The translations under genes and the position numbers were made by a program. The notes below the pieces were generated by a model. It saw only the letters and a program-made list of their open reading frames with translations, did not search any database and was not told the origin of the DNA. DNA of 64,000 nt from Hysterangium stoloniferum (taxonomy: Eukaryota > Basidiomycota > Agaricomycetes > Hysterangiales > Hysterangiaceae): positions 1,426,001-1,490,000 of the forward strand of contig WHVD01000006.1 in the NCBI GenBank assembly GCA_015178975.1. Direction: 5' to 3'. Shown in pieces: positions 54,736 through 64,000 of the stretch; positions within the stretch are counted from its first letter, which is position 1; each line of letters starts with the position of its first letter.

Positions 54736-55688
54736 TAGTGCAGTTCACTTAGCCACCACCAACTTTGTATAGCCAAAATTACTAACCCAAATTAAGCCTA
54801 ATTTATTATCCCTCTGACCAAATGCATTCTTTTTGGACAATGAAACTTTTGGTCAGAAGGATTTTGAAAATACTCAAAACTTGGCAAGATATTATTAACA
54901 TAGCCTTGGTGAATTGGCCAGTGAGCGCCTATATGCCATATAAGGATAATCTATTACTAAGCACCTAATCTAGTCATCCATGAGAGTAGCAATGCTCTCT
55001 GGGATGCAGTGATGAGATGTGTATTTATGAGAGCTGAATTGTTTAACATGCAGCTGGGCATCCTTGGTCCCCTTACCACTATTGTATGTATCCAGCCCTC
55101 ACATTGTGCAATGCTCCCATTTTCTGATTGTCTTCACATCAACTGATGCAAGAGCTTTTGGAAGATTTTCCTTGAGAGTGTCGAAGGTGTAACCACAGTT
55201 ATCATGAAGATACTTCTTGACTGTACCCCAGAAAAACTCAATGAAGTTGAGCTCACAGTGAAATTTTGGGAGAAAGATGCAAAGGTGTCCAGCAGCTTCA
55301 ATCACTTCTTGAACCAATGACCTCTGTTCTCAAAAGTTGGGTTGCTGACTGAGAAGTTGCCAAGCACAGCATGCAGTGGATCCTGCTGGTGTTCCTGTAG
55401 TAGATTTGTAGGTATAAGCATGAGCAATCTCATGAATCTTCTTTTTTGCTGCCTTAGAATATCTGCCCATGGCCCAGAAATGTGAAGGAAGGTGTAATTT
55501 TCAAGCCAGATATTATAGATAAGCTCTAAATTACAATGCACAAGATTTCCAGGCTAAATACATAGATGCTAATGTTGCACAAAAGGTCAAAATTTCTCCT
55601 GCCAGTAAAGTTGGCAAGTCAATTTGGCCGTGCACAGCCACAGCACAGCCACTATACACATGTAGTGGTGGCTAAGTGAACTGCACCA
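54736..55688 (-). mobile_element. 953-bp Tc1/mariner-like DNA transposon with TA duplication
   Basis: The ends are GTGCAGTTCACTTAGCCACC... and its inverse ...GGTGGCTAAGTGAACTGCAC, a 24-bp terminal inverted repeat with one mismatch (22 inner bases perfect). TA stands on both sides (54734-54735, 55689-55690). Removing it rejoins the family-A 3' flank (AAGTCC-TA-GTGG), as in the uninterrupted copy near 8293-8302. It holds only the C-terminal part of a transposase, so it is an internally deleted, non-autonomous copy. Confidence 0.9.
55099..55545 (-). pseudogene. Transposase C-terminal fragment inside the 953-bp transposon
   Basis: The minus strand reads QDPLHAVLGNFSVSNPTFEN, then after a stop MVQEVIEAAGHLCIFLPKFH, CELNFIEFFWGTVKKYLHDN and FDTLKENLPKALASV. 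PKFHCELNxIExFWG carries the last acidic residue of the DDE/DDD triad in the same transposase group whose N-terminal part is at 41900-44340. The two fragments do not overlap. It was probably inactive before decay. Confidence 0.8.
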
Positions 55689-56324
55689 TAGGACTTGACA
55701 GACATGTCAGAAACCTGTAAAAGCAAAGAGAGACATAAGGGTGACAGGGAAAAGTGAATCCAACATATACATACATGGGGTCCATGGAATGCAGTTAGAG
55801 AGAGGATAGTGGTCCGGGTTTGAGTGGTAAGCTGTGTGAAAGTCAGTGACGATCTCCATGGCATTACCAAGTTCCATGGCCAAAATCCATGATGTCTCTT
55901 TGTCAGTGTCCTTGTAACCTGCCCACTTGACCAAGTAAAGCAGTTTACAAGTGCATTGATGCTTGAGTCTAAAATTTGTAAGATTTCAAACTTGGGTTCT
56001 CTGTCAATAATGACTGGAGGAGGCAGGAGATTGCACATGATCTGGGATAGTATTAGCAGTACATGGTTTTAGCATGAAAACATGAAATACTGGGTGTACC
56101 ACACACATGCTATCTAGAAGCCATAGGGTCCATGAAACTGAACCTACTTGTGCTCTTATTTCAAATGGACCTAAATATTTTTCGGCGAGTTTCTTTGATA
56201 GATGGGTAGTCCAGAAGAATTGAGCTTTGACAAAAACATGATCACCAATTTTGAAGTTGGGTGGTGGCATCCAGTTTTTGTCCACTGAATGCTGATATTG
56301 CTCTTGGCAAATTTTATTGCAATC

Positions 56325-57800
56325 TGTTAAGTTGCATGCATGGAGGTAATTGGAGGGTTTCCAGAGAAACCCACAGGAATGCCAGTAGGACTTGGCTTCA
56401 GCTTATAGGCTGCACCCTCATGAGATCATCTTGTCCAATTTTAAATGGGCAGACAGGAATCCTGGAGTCTAGGCGGGGTTCGTGGGTTGAGAGGTCAGGG
56501 AGTCGAGATGAATAGGTCAGAGGTCAAGTGATAGATGGGTCGGAGCCTGTGGGTTCCAATGAGTAAGAGTGGTGTGTTCAAAGAGGAGATTAGAGTGGAA
56601 AATGTACTGAGATTACTGGGAGAATCTAAGCTGATTTTCTGACTGGATTGTATATACAACATCTGCCAGACTATATACAGTAGACTGTGGAATGAATAAC
56701 ATACCAAATCCAGTAATAATGAAAACTAAGCTAGCAAACATAAAACAAGATAAATAAACACCAAACTTGGTGTTAGGAATGGGACGGAACAGAGCAGAGT
56801 CCGAATCATGACAGGTTGTAAAACCATAAGGGAATGGGGCGTGAGTGGAGTCTGAATTGTGACAGGTCACTTGACCATAATGAGAATGGGGCTCAGTTAG
56901 AGAGCTGTCAGGTTTTCCGAGTGGGGTCCAGTGACTGGTGTGTGGGTGTTAAGTGCCATGTTGGGAACTTATTCCGGAACTATTGGAAGGTCACCGGGAA
57001 GTCGGAAACTCATGGATAGGGTCAGGACGTCAGCTTCATCTTATGTGCTGTGCCTCTACGCAAACGCTCAATGTCCTTAATTTCGGAAGTAAAACTTACA
57101 ATGGAAGATATGGATATTCAGAGTTCCGAAGAGTTCCGAATATCGAGCATACAGAAAGACGGGAGGAGGAATAAGAAACTAAGTCGATATCAGATCTAAG
57201 GTAAAGTACAAATTCGCGGAAACTAATATAAGTCTACTCGTTATTGTACTACAAACTAAGACCATAATAAGATGGAAATGGAAGTGTTCTTAAAATGGAG
57301 ATACAATAAGACATATTAGGGAGACAATATTCCGAAACGGGAATACAACAAACAAACGAGTGAATACTTGTCAACGGACAAATTACCAAATGTGGAACAA
57401 GGGAAGAATGCGGATGATACGGTAACTGTGATGTTCCGTAGTCGGGGATCGGAAGTCGGAAGTCGGAGATCGGAAGTCGGAAGTCGGAGATCGGAAGTCG
57501 GAAGTCGGAGATCGGAAGTCAGAAGTTGGAGATTGGAAGTTGGAAGTCGGAGATCGGAAGTCGGATATTGAAACATCCGGGAACAGGTCGTAACAGTGGG
57601 ACAGGGTCGGAGATAGACAGGAGTGGAGTCCAGTGGGTATTCTGGTGACTGATAGATGAAGTAATGAAGGTCAAATGTGGACATGTCTGACATATGGAGT
57701 CCAGCAGGTTTTCCAGTAAACTGATACATTATTGGTGCATGTAGGGTGCAGGTGCATATAGGTTAGTGCCCGGAGTCTGGCAGGATTTCCAGTTGTAACA
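56325..57800 (-). repeat. Solo LTR-A with CAATC duplication, itself interrupted
   Basis: TGTTAAGTTGCATGCATGG to TTTCCAGTTGTAACA, flanked by CAATC (56320-56324, 57801-57805). The middle is interrupted by the solo LTR-C at 56947-57595. Without it the LTR is ~820 bp. Confidence 0.93.
56947..57595 (-). repeat. Solo LTR-C with GTGGG duplication, nested in LTR-A
   Basis: 649 bp, TGTTAAGTGCCATGTTGGG to GGGAACAGGTCGTAACA, flanked by GTGGG (56942-56946, 57596-57600). Contains a ~21-bp minisatellite (GGAAGTCGGAGATC-type units, 57440-57565). Confidence 0.95.
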
Positions 57801-58154
57801 CAATCTGGAGTTCCCTGTGGAGCTTGTGGAGGTCCATGACAAACTCTTGAGCATGGGAAGAGGCAAGATTCTGTTCTGGGTGTACTGTAATATTTGGATT
57901 GTACCCTTTATTTGCAAAGAATGGGGAAACACCAGTAGTGGCCAAGGGTGCATTGTTGTAAGCAAATTCTGCAAGTGGTAACAGGGATTTCCAGTTGTCC
58001 TGTTGATAGTTGCAATATACATGGAGGTATTGTTCCAATGTTTGATTGACATGTTCAGTTTGTCCATCGGCTTCTGGGTGATATCTGGACATGAAATGTA
58101 ATTTCACATCCAAGGATTTCCCGAGGGATCTAATGAAGTGAGATACAAACTCTG

Positions 58155-58963
58155 TGTTACAACCAGAATTCCCACCGGACTCCAGGCACTAACTTATATG
58201 CACCCGCACCCTATATGCACCAATTGTCAGTTTACTGGAATACCTGCCAGACTCCATATGTCAGACCTGTCCATGCTCAACCTTTGTTACTTCATGTATC
58301 AGTCACTGGAATACCCACTGGACTTCATCCCTGTCTATCTCCAACCCTGTCCCATGCATCAGTCACCGGACCCCACTCGGAAAACCCATCAGCCCTCTAA
58401 CTGAGCCCTGTTCCCATTATAGTCAAATGACCTGTCATGAGTCAGACTCCACTCCCACCCCATTCCTGTTATGGTTTCATGACCTGTCACGATTTGGACT
58501 CCACTCTGTTCCATTCCATTCCATTCCTAACACCAAGTTTGGTGTTTATTTATCTCGTTTTATGTTTGCTAGTTTAGTTTTCATTATTACTGGATTTGGT
58601 ATATTATTAATTCCACAGTCTATATAGTCTGGCAGATGTTGTACATACAATCCAGTCAGAAAATCAGCTTAGATTCTCCCCAGTAATCTTAGTATATTTT
58701 CCACTCTAATCTCCTCTTTGAAACACACCGCTTTTACTTGTTAGAGCCCATGGGCTCCGACCCATCTATCACTTGACCTCCAACTTATCTATCTTGACTC
58801 CCCGACCTCTCAACCCATGAACCTGCCCAGACTCCCTGGGATTCCCATCCACCCATTTGAAATTGGACATGATCTCATGAGGGCGCAGCCTATAAGCTGA
58901 AGCCAAGTCCTCCTGGCTTTCCCACAGGTTTCTCTGGAAACCCTCCATGTACACACCTTAACA
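58155..58963 (+). repeat. Solo LTR-A with CTCTG duplication
   Basis: 809 bp, TGTTACAACCAGAATTCCC to ACACACCTTAACA, flanked by CTCTG (58150-58154, 58964-58968). It interrupts integrase between the second Asp region and the following helix; the frame resumes after it. Confidence 0.94.
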
Positions 58964-59110
58964 CTCTGATCCGAGATCAGAAGTTACATGGGACAGAACT
59001 TTGTGCTTGGAAAATACATTGATAATAAAAAGTTCCACTAACTGCACAGACATGATGGTATCATATGTATGTAGGATGAAAATACCTTGTTTTGAGAATC
59101 TGTCCACTGA

Positions 59111-59925
59111 TGTTATGACCAGACAATCCCACCGGACTCCGGGTACTAACCTGTACACTGCCACGCCCTACACGCACCAAATGTCTGTTTATAGGATTTT
59201 CCACCTGGACTCTGTACGTCAAGACTTGTTACGTTCGACCTCATTACGACACATATCAGTCACCGGACTTCCCCCAGACTCCGTCTCTGTCTATGTCCGT
59301 CTTTGTCCCATGCATCAGTCACCAGAACCTGCTCAGAATCCCATCACCACTCTAATCGAGCCCCATTCCCATTTTAGTGAAATGACCTGTCACAATTTGT
59401 ACTCCGCTCCCGCTCCATTTTCCATTATGGGTTATGCTTTGTCACGTTTTGGACTCCACTCCGTTCTGTCCCATTCCTAACACCAATTTGGTGTTTATTA
59501 TTCCCGTTTTATGTTTTGCTCGCTTCATTTCATTATTACTGGATTTGGTATGACATTTACTCCACGGTCTATTTAAACTGGCAGATGTTGTACATACAAT
59601 CCAGTCAGAAAATTAGCTTAGATTCCCCCTCAGTAATCTAATACATTTTCCACTCTAAACCCTTGCTTGATTCACATCACTCTCACTAGTCGGAGCCCAT
59701 GGGCTCCGGCATATCTATCTCTCTCACCAGTCTCGACTCACGACCCATGACCTCCAACTTATGACTCATGACCCACAACCCCCGCCTGGACTCCCCGGGA
59801 TTCCCGTCTGCCTGTCTGAAATTGGACAACATGATCTAGCGAGGGCGCAGCCTATAAGCTGAAGCCAAGTCCTACCGGATATTCCGTGGGTTTCTCCGGA
59901 GACCTGCCCTGTACGTATCCTAACA
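59111..59925 (+). repeat. LTR-A, 5' LTR of the youngest family-A element
   Basis: 815 bp, TGTTATGACCAGACAATCC to GTACGTATCCTAACA, followed at once by element-internal sequence and gag in plus orientation. It inserted into integrase of the older minus-strand element. The left flank is ACTGA; the right flank lies outside the window. Confidence 0.92.
59845..59872 (+). promoter_or_regulatory. LTR motif shared across families (CAGC-AYATAA-GCTG hairpin)
   Basis: CAGCCTATAAGCTGAAGCC, with GCGC before and AAGTCC after. The 4-bp arms CAGC/GCTG enclose a six-base CTATAA or ACATAA loop. Versions occur in LTR-A, LTR-B and LTR-C, 75-110 bp from the LTR 3' end, although the rest of these LTRs is unalike. 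It may be a TATA-like start region or an RNA hairpin. Function is inferred. Confidence 0.5.
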
Positions 59926-59959
59926 GTATTTTCTGACTAACACTCGGAGATTGTTTTCA

Positions 59960-61720
59960 TTATGCCACCAAGAAGAAATACATACACGTGCACAGGCATC
60001 ATTACCTGGACTGTCAACTCTTCATTCCCCGTTAACTTTGTATACCAGTCAGACGCTTGCAAACCAGTCGGAAACCACGGAAGAAGCCTGTATCGAAGAA
60101 GTCCCGGAAAACCAGGACGAATCCGAGCACGAGGACGAATCCGTGGCCCCCGACAAGGGCAAAGGTGTCAAAAATCCTCTGCCTATCGAATGACCGCACG
60201 CAAGGGATCCTACTTCTAAACTTTTAGCAGGTACTATAGATAAATTCATAACGCACCTGCTTGAAGAATGAAAGAAAAAGGAACAAGAACCTCCACGGTC
60301 AAAAGTCAATGCTCCGGAACCCTTCACGGGTTCCAACCCAAACAAACACTCTACTTTCCTCATGCAATGTCACTTCAATTTCCATGATCGTTCCGCTGCA
60401 TTCTCCATGGACTCCCGAAAAGTCAACTATGCACTTTCATATTTGTTGGGATCCATGTTGAAATGGTTCGAACCGGCTTTTAGTGGGATTTCTGAGGAAG
60501 AGCCGCTCTGGCTTGAAAATTGGGAGGCTTTTGTTGAGGAGCTTGAAACCAACTTTGGCCCATATGACCCAACAGGAGAAGCCGAGAATAGTCTCACAAA
60601 TCTTCATATGAAGGACATGCAGTGCATCACGGACTACATCATCCAATTCAATAATCTTGCAGCTCGTTGTCAGTGGGGCGATCCCGCTCTCCGCCACCAA
60701 TTCTATGCCAGTCTGCTGTCCTGCCTTAAAGACGAAGTCTTGAAAGGAGAAGATGGCAGGCCAAAAACCCTGTCCTGTATGCACCTCAAAGCTCAAAACG
60801 TGGATGCATGTTATTGGGAACGTGGATGCATGTTATTGGGAACGTGGATGCATGTTATTGGGAACGTGGATGCATGTTATTGGGAACGTGGATGCATGTT
60901 ATTGGGAACGTGGATGCATGTTATTGGGAACGTGGATGCATGTTATTGGGAACGTGGATGCATGTTATTGGGAACGTGGATGCATGTTATTGGGAACGTG
61001 GATGCATGTTATTGGGAACGTGGATGCATGTTATTGGGAACGTGGATGCATGTTATTGGGAACGTGGATGCATGTTATTGGGAACGTGGATGCATGTTAT
61101 TGGGAACGTGGATGCATGTTATTGGGAACGTGGATGCATGTTATTGGGAACGTGGATGCATGTTATTGGGAACGTGGATGCATGTTATTGGGAACGTGGA
61201 TGCATGTTATTGGGAACGTGGACACATGTTATTGGGAACGTGGATGCATGTTATTGGGAATGTGGATGCATGTTATTGGGAACATTGTGTGGGAGTTGCC
61301 CGCGAGACCTCCGCGGACAAAGTAAACAAGTCCACGGCCAATAAAAACAACAACAATAATTTGTCAACCAGCAACCAGAACTCCACGCAATCTGACAAGA
61401 AGAATGATAAAAAGTCTTCAAACAACAACAACAACAAGGACAACAAGGACAATAACAAGGGTCAACAGTCTGGCAAGCAAGCTGGAAAACCCGACCTCTC
61501 AGGCAAACTCGGACCCGATGGCAAATTAACCCCACAGGAAAGACAACATTATATGGACAACAACCTCTGTCTCTTGTGCGGGAAACCCGGTCATTGAGTC
61601 CCGGAATGTCCACTGGCAAAAGCAAACTCTTCAAAGGGTCGAACAGCCAAGGCCTCCACGGAAACCCCGTTGAAGGACAAACTGGCTTCTGACTCGAAAA
61701 AAGAGTAAGCAACCCCACAG
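59960..61720 (+). pseudogene. Family-A gag with minisatellite insertion
   Basis: Gag starts near 59962 (MPPRRN). After a frame change it reads EEVPENQDESEHEDESVAPD, VNAPEPFTGSNPNKHSTFLM, the capsid-like WLENWEAFVEELETNFGPYD and MQCITDYIIQFNNLAARCQW. It then enters a 22-bp tandem repeat (60797-61280), continues VGVARETSADKVNKS, an Asn/Lys-rich stretch, and ends at a zinc knuckle CLLCGKPGH-stop-VPEC where CGA/CGG Arg has become TGA (61596). Further TGA codons interrupt the N-terminal part. Without these the layout is that of a chromovirus Gag: capsid, basic linker, CCHC. Confidence 0.88.
60797..61280 (+). repeat. 22-bp minisatellite, 22 units, inside gag
   Basis: The unit is AACGTGGATGCATGTTATTG + GG, with 22 copies nearly identical (one has GACACA for GATGCA, the last starts AATG). 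All three forward frames are open through the array. Each unit is 22 nt, so the peptide repeats every 66 nt as a 22-residue unit (NVDACYWERGCMLLGTWMHV + IG). 21 extra units equal 462 nt, so the gag frame is kept. Confidence 0.95.
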
Positions 61721-61725
61721 ACTCC

Positions 61726-64000
61726 GTGCGGGTTGGGGGTTGCATTGCCTCTCCACGCATTCAAGAGTTTACTTGTCTCAACGCATCCGCTCTTTCACAT
61801 TCTGATTCATTTTTCATTAAACTTATGTCTAATATGATTCCGAAATTTGTTTTTTCAGCTCTTATAGATTCAGGCTTAACTCATTATTTTTTAGATACAA
61901 AATTCATGCAAAAAAATTCTTTGTCAACTTATTTGATAAATCCCGTCGGCCTCCGCCTCTTCGATGGCACAAGTAATTCAGTTGTTACCCAAGCTTGTGA
62001 TTTACCCATCTGTTTCCCTTGTGGAACATCTCAATTGGTCACTTTCTATGTGACCCAGTTAGACTCAAGTTGCTCGGTGGTCCTAGGACATAACTGGCTT
62101 ACCCGCTACAATCCGTTGATTGACTGGATAGCTATGTAACAGTATAACATTCCGGACTCCCGCGGCAGCCGAGGAAACTGCACCTGTCTCGGCCTCCACG
62201 GCACCCATGGCCTTCCTGGCACCTGCAGTCTCGAGGACTCCTGTGATCCCTACGGCACCAATGGCTTCCCCAGAACCCACGGCACCTCCGTCCATTTCTC
62301 TGATTAATGCTGCAGCTTTTATTAGGGCTTCAAAAATGGATGGGTCCCAGGCATTCACTATCAACTTAAAAATTGATGAAGCAACTGGACATTTTTCAAC
62401 CCCGGTATCTGAATCTGAGCAAGCTGCTGACCTAGAAGGCATCCTGGAGAAATATCATGACTTTTCAGATGTTTTTAGCAAGCGAAAAGCTGACTGGCTT
62501 CTGCCTCACTTAAAAATCAATCTTGAAGATGGTGCCCAGCCACCCCTAGGACATATTTACCCGCTCTCGTCCACGGAACTATCCGCAATCCACGATTTCC
62601 TGGATGAACATTTGTCCATAGGTTTTATCCAACCCTCAAAGTCTCCTTTTGGAGCACCTGTTCTGTTTGTCAGAAAAAAGGATGGATCCCTTTGACTATG
62701 TGTTGATTTTAGAGGACTCAATGCTGTCACCAAAAAGGATACATATCCACTCCCACTTATATCTGATCTGCTTGATGCTCCACAGAATGCCTGGATTTAC
62801 ACCAAAATAGATCTCAAGCACGCCTATCATTTGGTCCGGATTGCTGTGGGTGACAAATGGAAAACCACTTTTAGAACCCATTATGGGGCCTTCGAGTGGT
62901 TGGTGATCCCCTTTGAACTCACCAATGCTCTGTCTGTTTTTCAGCATTTTATCAACGACATTTTCTCCGACATGCTCGATGTATGTGTCATTGTTTACTT
63001 GGACAACATTCTTATCTACTTCGAGAATCCCGCGGAACATGACAAACAAGTCTGTGAAGTTCTCCGGAGGCTCAGACAACATGGTTTATTCGCAAATGGT
63101 AAAAAATGTACTTTTGACATGGACTCCATGGAATAACTAGGTTTCATGATGGGACCCGATGGACTCCGCATGGATGAAATTAAAGTGCAAGTCATCAAAG
63201 ATTGGCCCGAACCCTGAAAGGTTAAAGACATACAATCCTTCCTTGGCTTTGCCAATTTTTACTGACATTTTATCCGTGGATATTCTGACATCATGGTACC
63301 CCTTACCTGTCTTACGCATAGGGGTACTCCGTGGAATTTTAACGATAAATGTCAAAAAGCTTTCAATCTTTTAAAAAATTCTTTTTCTACAGCTCCTATT
63401 CTGTTGCATTGGAAACTGGACCTCCCGCTCATTGTTGAAACGGACGCCTCAGATTATGTGCTTGGAGCCATTCTGTCTATCCAGGACTCTGATGGAGAAG
63501 CCCACCCCGTGGCTTTTCTGTCCCGGACTTTTACCGGAGCAGAGCTCAACTACGATGTTCATGATAAAGAACTTCTGGCAATCTTTTCCGCTTTCAAAGT
63601 GTGGCGACACTATTTGGAAGGTTCAGGAGCTCCTATTGACATTGTAACAGATCACAAAAACCTGGAATACTTTTCTACCACAAAACTTTTGACCCACCGG
63701 CAGGCCCGTTGGTCTGAATATCTATCTGCCTTCAACATGATTATCCGTTTTCGACCTGGCCATCTCGGCGGCAAACCCAACGCTTTAACTAGACGATGGG
63801 ACGTATATCCTAAAGAGGGGAGCAACGACTATGCAATGGTAAATCCGCACAACCTGAAACCTATTTTCATGAATCAACAACTTACCGCATCGGTCCATGC
63901 AACTTTCTTCATCAATCCCATTGTCCATGGAATTATTATTATGGATATCGAGAAGTTACATCAAGATATTCTATTGGCAATTCCACTAGACCCAATTACT
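61726..64000 (+). pseudogene. Family-A pol: protease, RT, RNase H, start of integrase (continues beyond window)
   Basis: Protease: ALIDSGLTHYFLD (61856-61894) with the catalytic DSG and VVLGHNWLTRYNP. Reverse transcriptase: FIQPSKSPFGAPVLFVRKKDGSL, then [58 protein letters not shown], and [12 protein letters not shown] in place of the YLDD catalytic box. RNase [52 protein letters not shown]. Several R codons read TGA. The region from 63480 repeats 5531-6080 closely. Inactive as it stands. Confidence 0.93.

Larger units (their letters stand above)
55750..59110 (-). pseudogene. Minus-strand family-A chromovirus pol (integrase core, chromodomain), heavily interrupted
   Basis: From right to left the minus strand gives integrase VDRFSKQGIF (cut at 59110 by the younger element), VLSHVTSDLGSE with the second catalytic Asp, HPEADGQTEHVNQTLEQYL with the catalytic Glu, FAYNNAPLATTGVSPFFANK, the C-terminal KIGDHVFVKAQFFWTT and KKLAEKYLGPFEI, HPVFHVFMLKP, and the chromodomain IIDREPKFEILQI (56038-55800). 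Solo LTRs at 56325-57800 and 58155-58963 split it, each with a clean 5-bp duplication. Frameshifts and stops abound. It is the same family as 5531-8190 but clearly diverged. Confidence 0.9.

Noticed and set aside
57368..57571. Plus-strand frame encoding repeated EVGSRRS peptide
   Set aside because: Translation of the LTR-C minisatellite; no evidence of a gene.
59840..59880. Hammerhead ribozyme in the LTR (as in retrozymes)
   Set aside because: The conserved motif contains CTGAAG but not the CUGAUGA / GAAA core; only a small hairpin is supported.
60753..61344. Two extra long frames through the 22-bp array as independent cysteine-rich proteins
   Set aside because: They are the other two frames of a repeat that lacks stops. 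Only the frame joined to Gag on both sides is meaningful.

Overview
The window looks like nuclear DNA of a filamentous fungus, most likely a mushroom-forming basidiomycete (Agaricomycetes). The support is many short GT-AG introns of about 49-64 bp, fungal-type genes (ATG11, YRA1/ALYREF, RAX1-like RGS protein, BPL1, auxin-efflux-carrier-like transporter, complex I B8 subunit), and chromodomain Ty3/gypsy elements decayed mostly through CpG to TpG/CpA changes. I saw no bacterial operons, CRISPR arrays, rRNA or tRNA genes. Layout: 1-3.1 kb is gene-poor and carries a decayed copy of the ATG11 3' end. 3.1-19.2 kb is a retrotransposon graveyard: a gag remnant of family D, a degraded family-A chromovirus (pol, antisense gene, 3' LTR), LTRs of families B, C and D, and copia-like gag pieces. 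19.9-35.4 kb is a gene island: ATG11 (-), complex I B8/NDUFA2 (-), RAX1-like (+), YRA1/ALYREF (-), FAD monooxygenase (-), SDR1 (-). 36.7-47 kb holds two diverged copies of a unit carrying an SDR gene, separated by a decayed SDR1 tail, TE debris and a decayed Tc1/mariner-like transposase broken by two solo LTRs. 47-51.8 kb carries BPL1 (-) and an AEC-family transporter (-). 52.5-64 kb is a second nested TE block. It has a solo LTR-E; a minus-strand family-A element broken by a 953-bp TIR transposon and by solo LTRs, one nested inside another; and a younger plus-strand family-A element (5' LTR, gag with a 22-bp minisatellite, protease, RT, RNase H) running off the window end. 

Most notable: (i) both family-A copies that retain the region between pol and the 3' LTR carry an oppositely oriented, intron-containing gene. 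It has a TATA box, two conserved introns, a coiled-coil-like N-terminus, an acidic stretch, six cysteines in Zn2Cys6-type spacing (Cx2Cx6Cx9Cx2Cx6C) and an identical C-terminus. (ii) Two inverted LTR-B copies have exchanged 5-bp target duplications, which shows that the ~2.95 kb between them was flipped by LTR-LTR recombination. (iii) YRA1 has a single 468-bp intron among introns of 49-57 bp, recalling the autoregulatory large intron of yeast YRA1. (iv) The gag minisatellite has 22 copies of a 22-bp unit, open in all three frames and in frame overall. 

LTR families are named here by terminal sequence: A TGTTAYGACYRG...CCTAACA, ~815 bp; B TGTTACRACCGTG...TTCTTAACA, ~720-1040 bp; C TGTTACGACCYGTTCCC...GCACTTAACA, ~650 bp; D TGTGAAGGATAG...CTTYACA, ~610-740 bp; E TGTCACGAATG...TTTGTGACA, 480 bp. 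Exon boundaries were read by eye. Where exon sums are given they were checked for reading phase.
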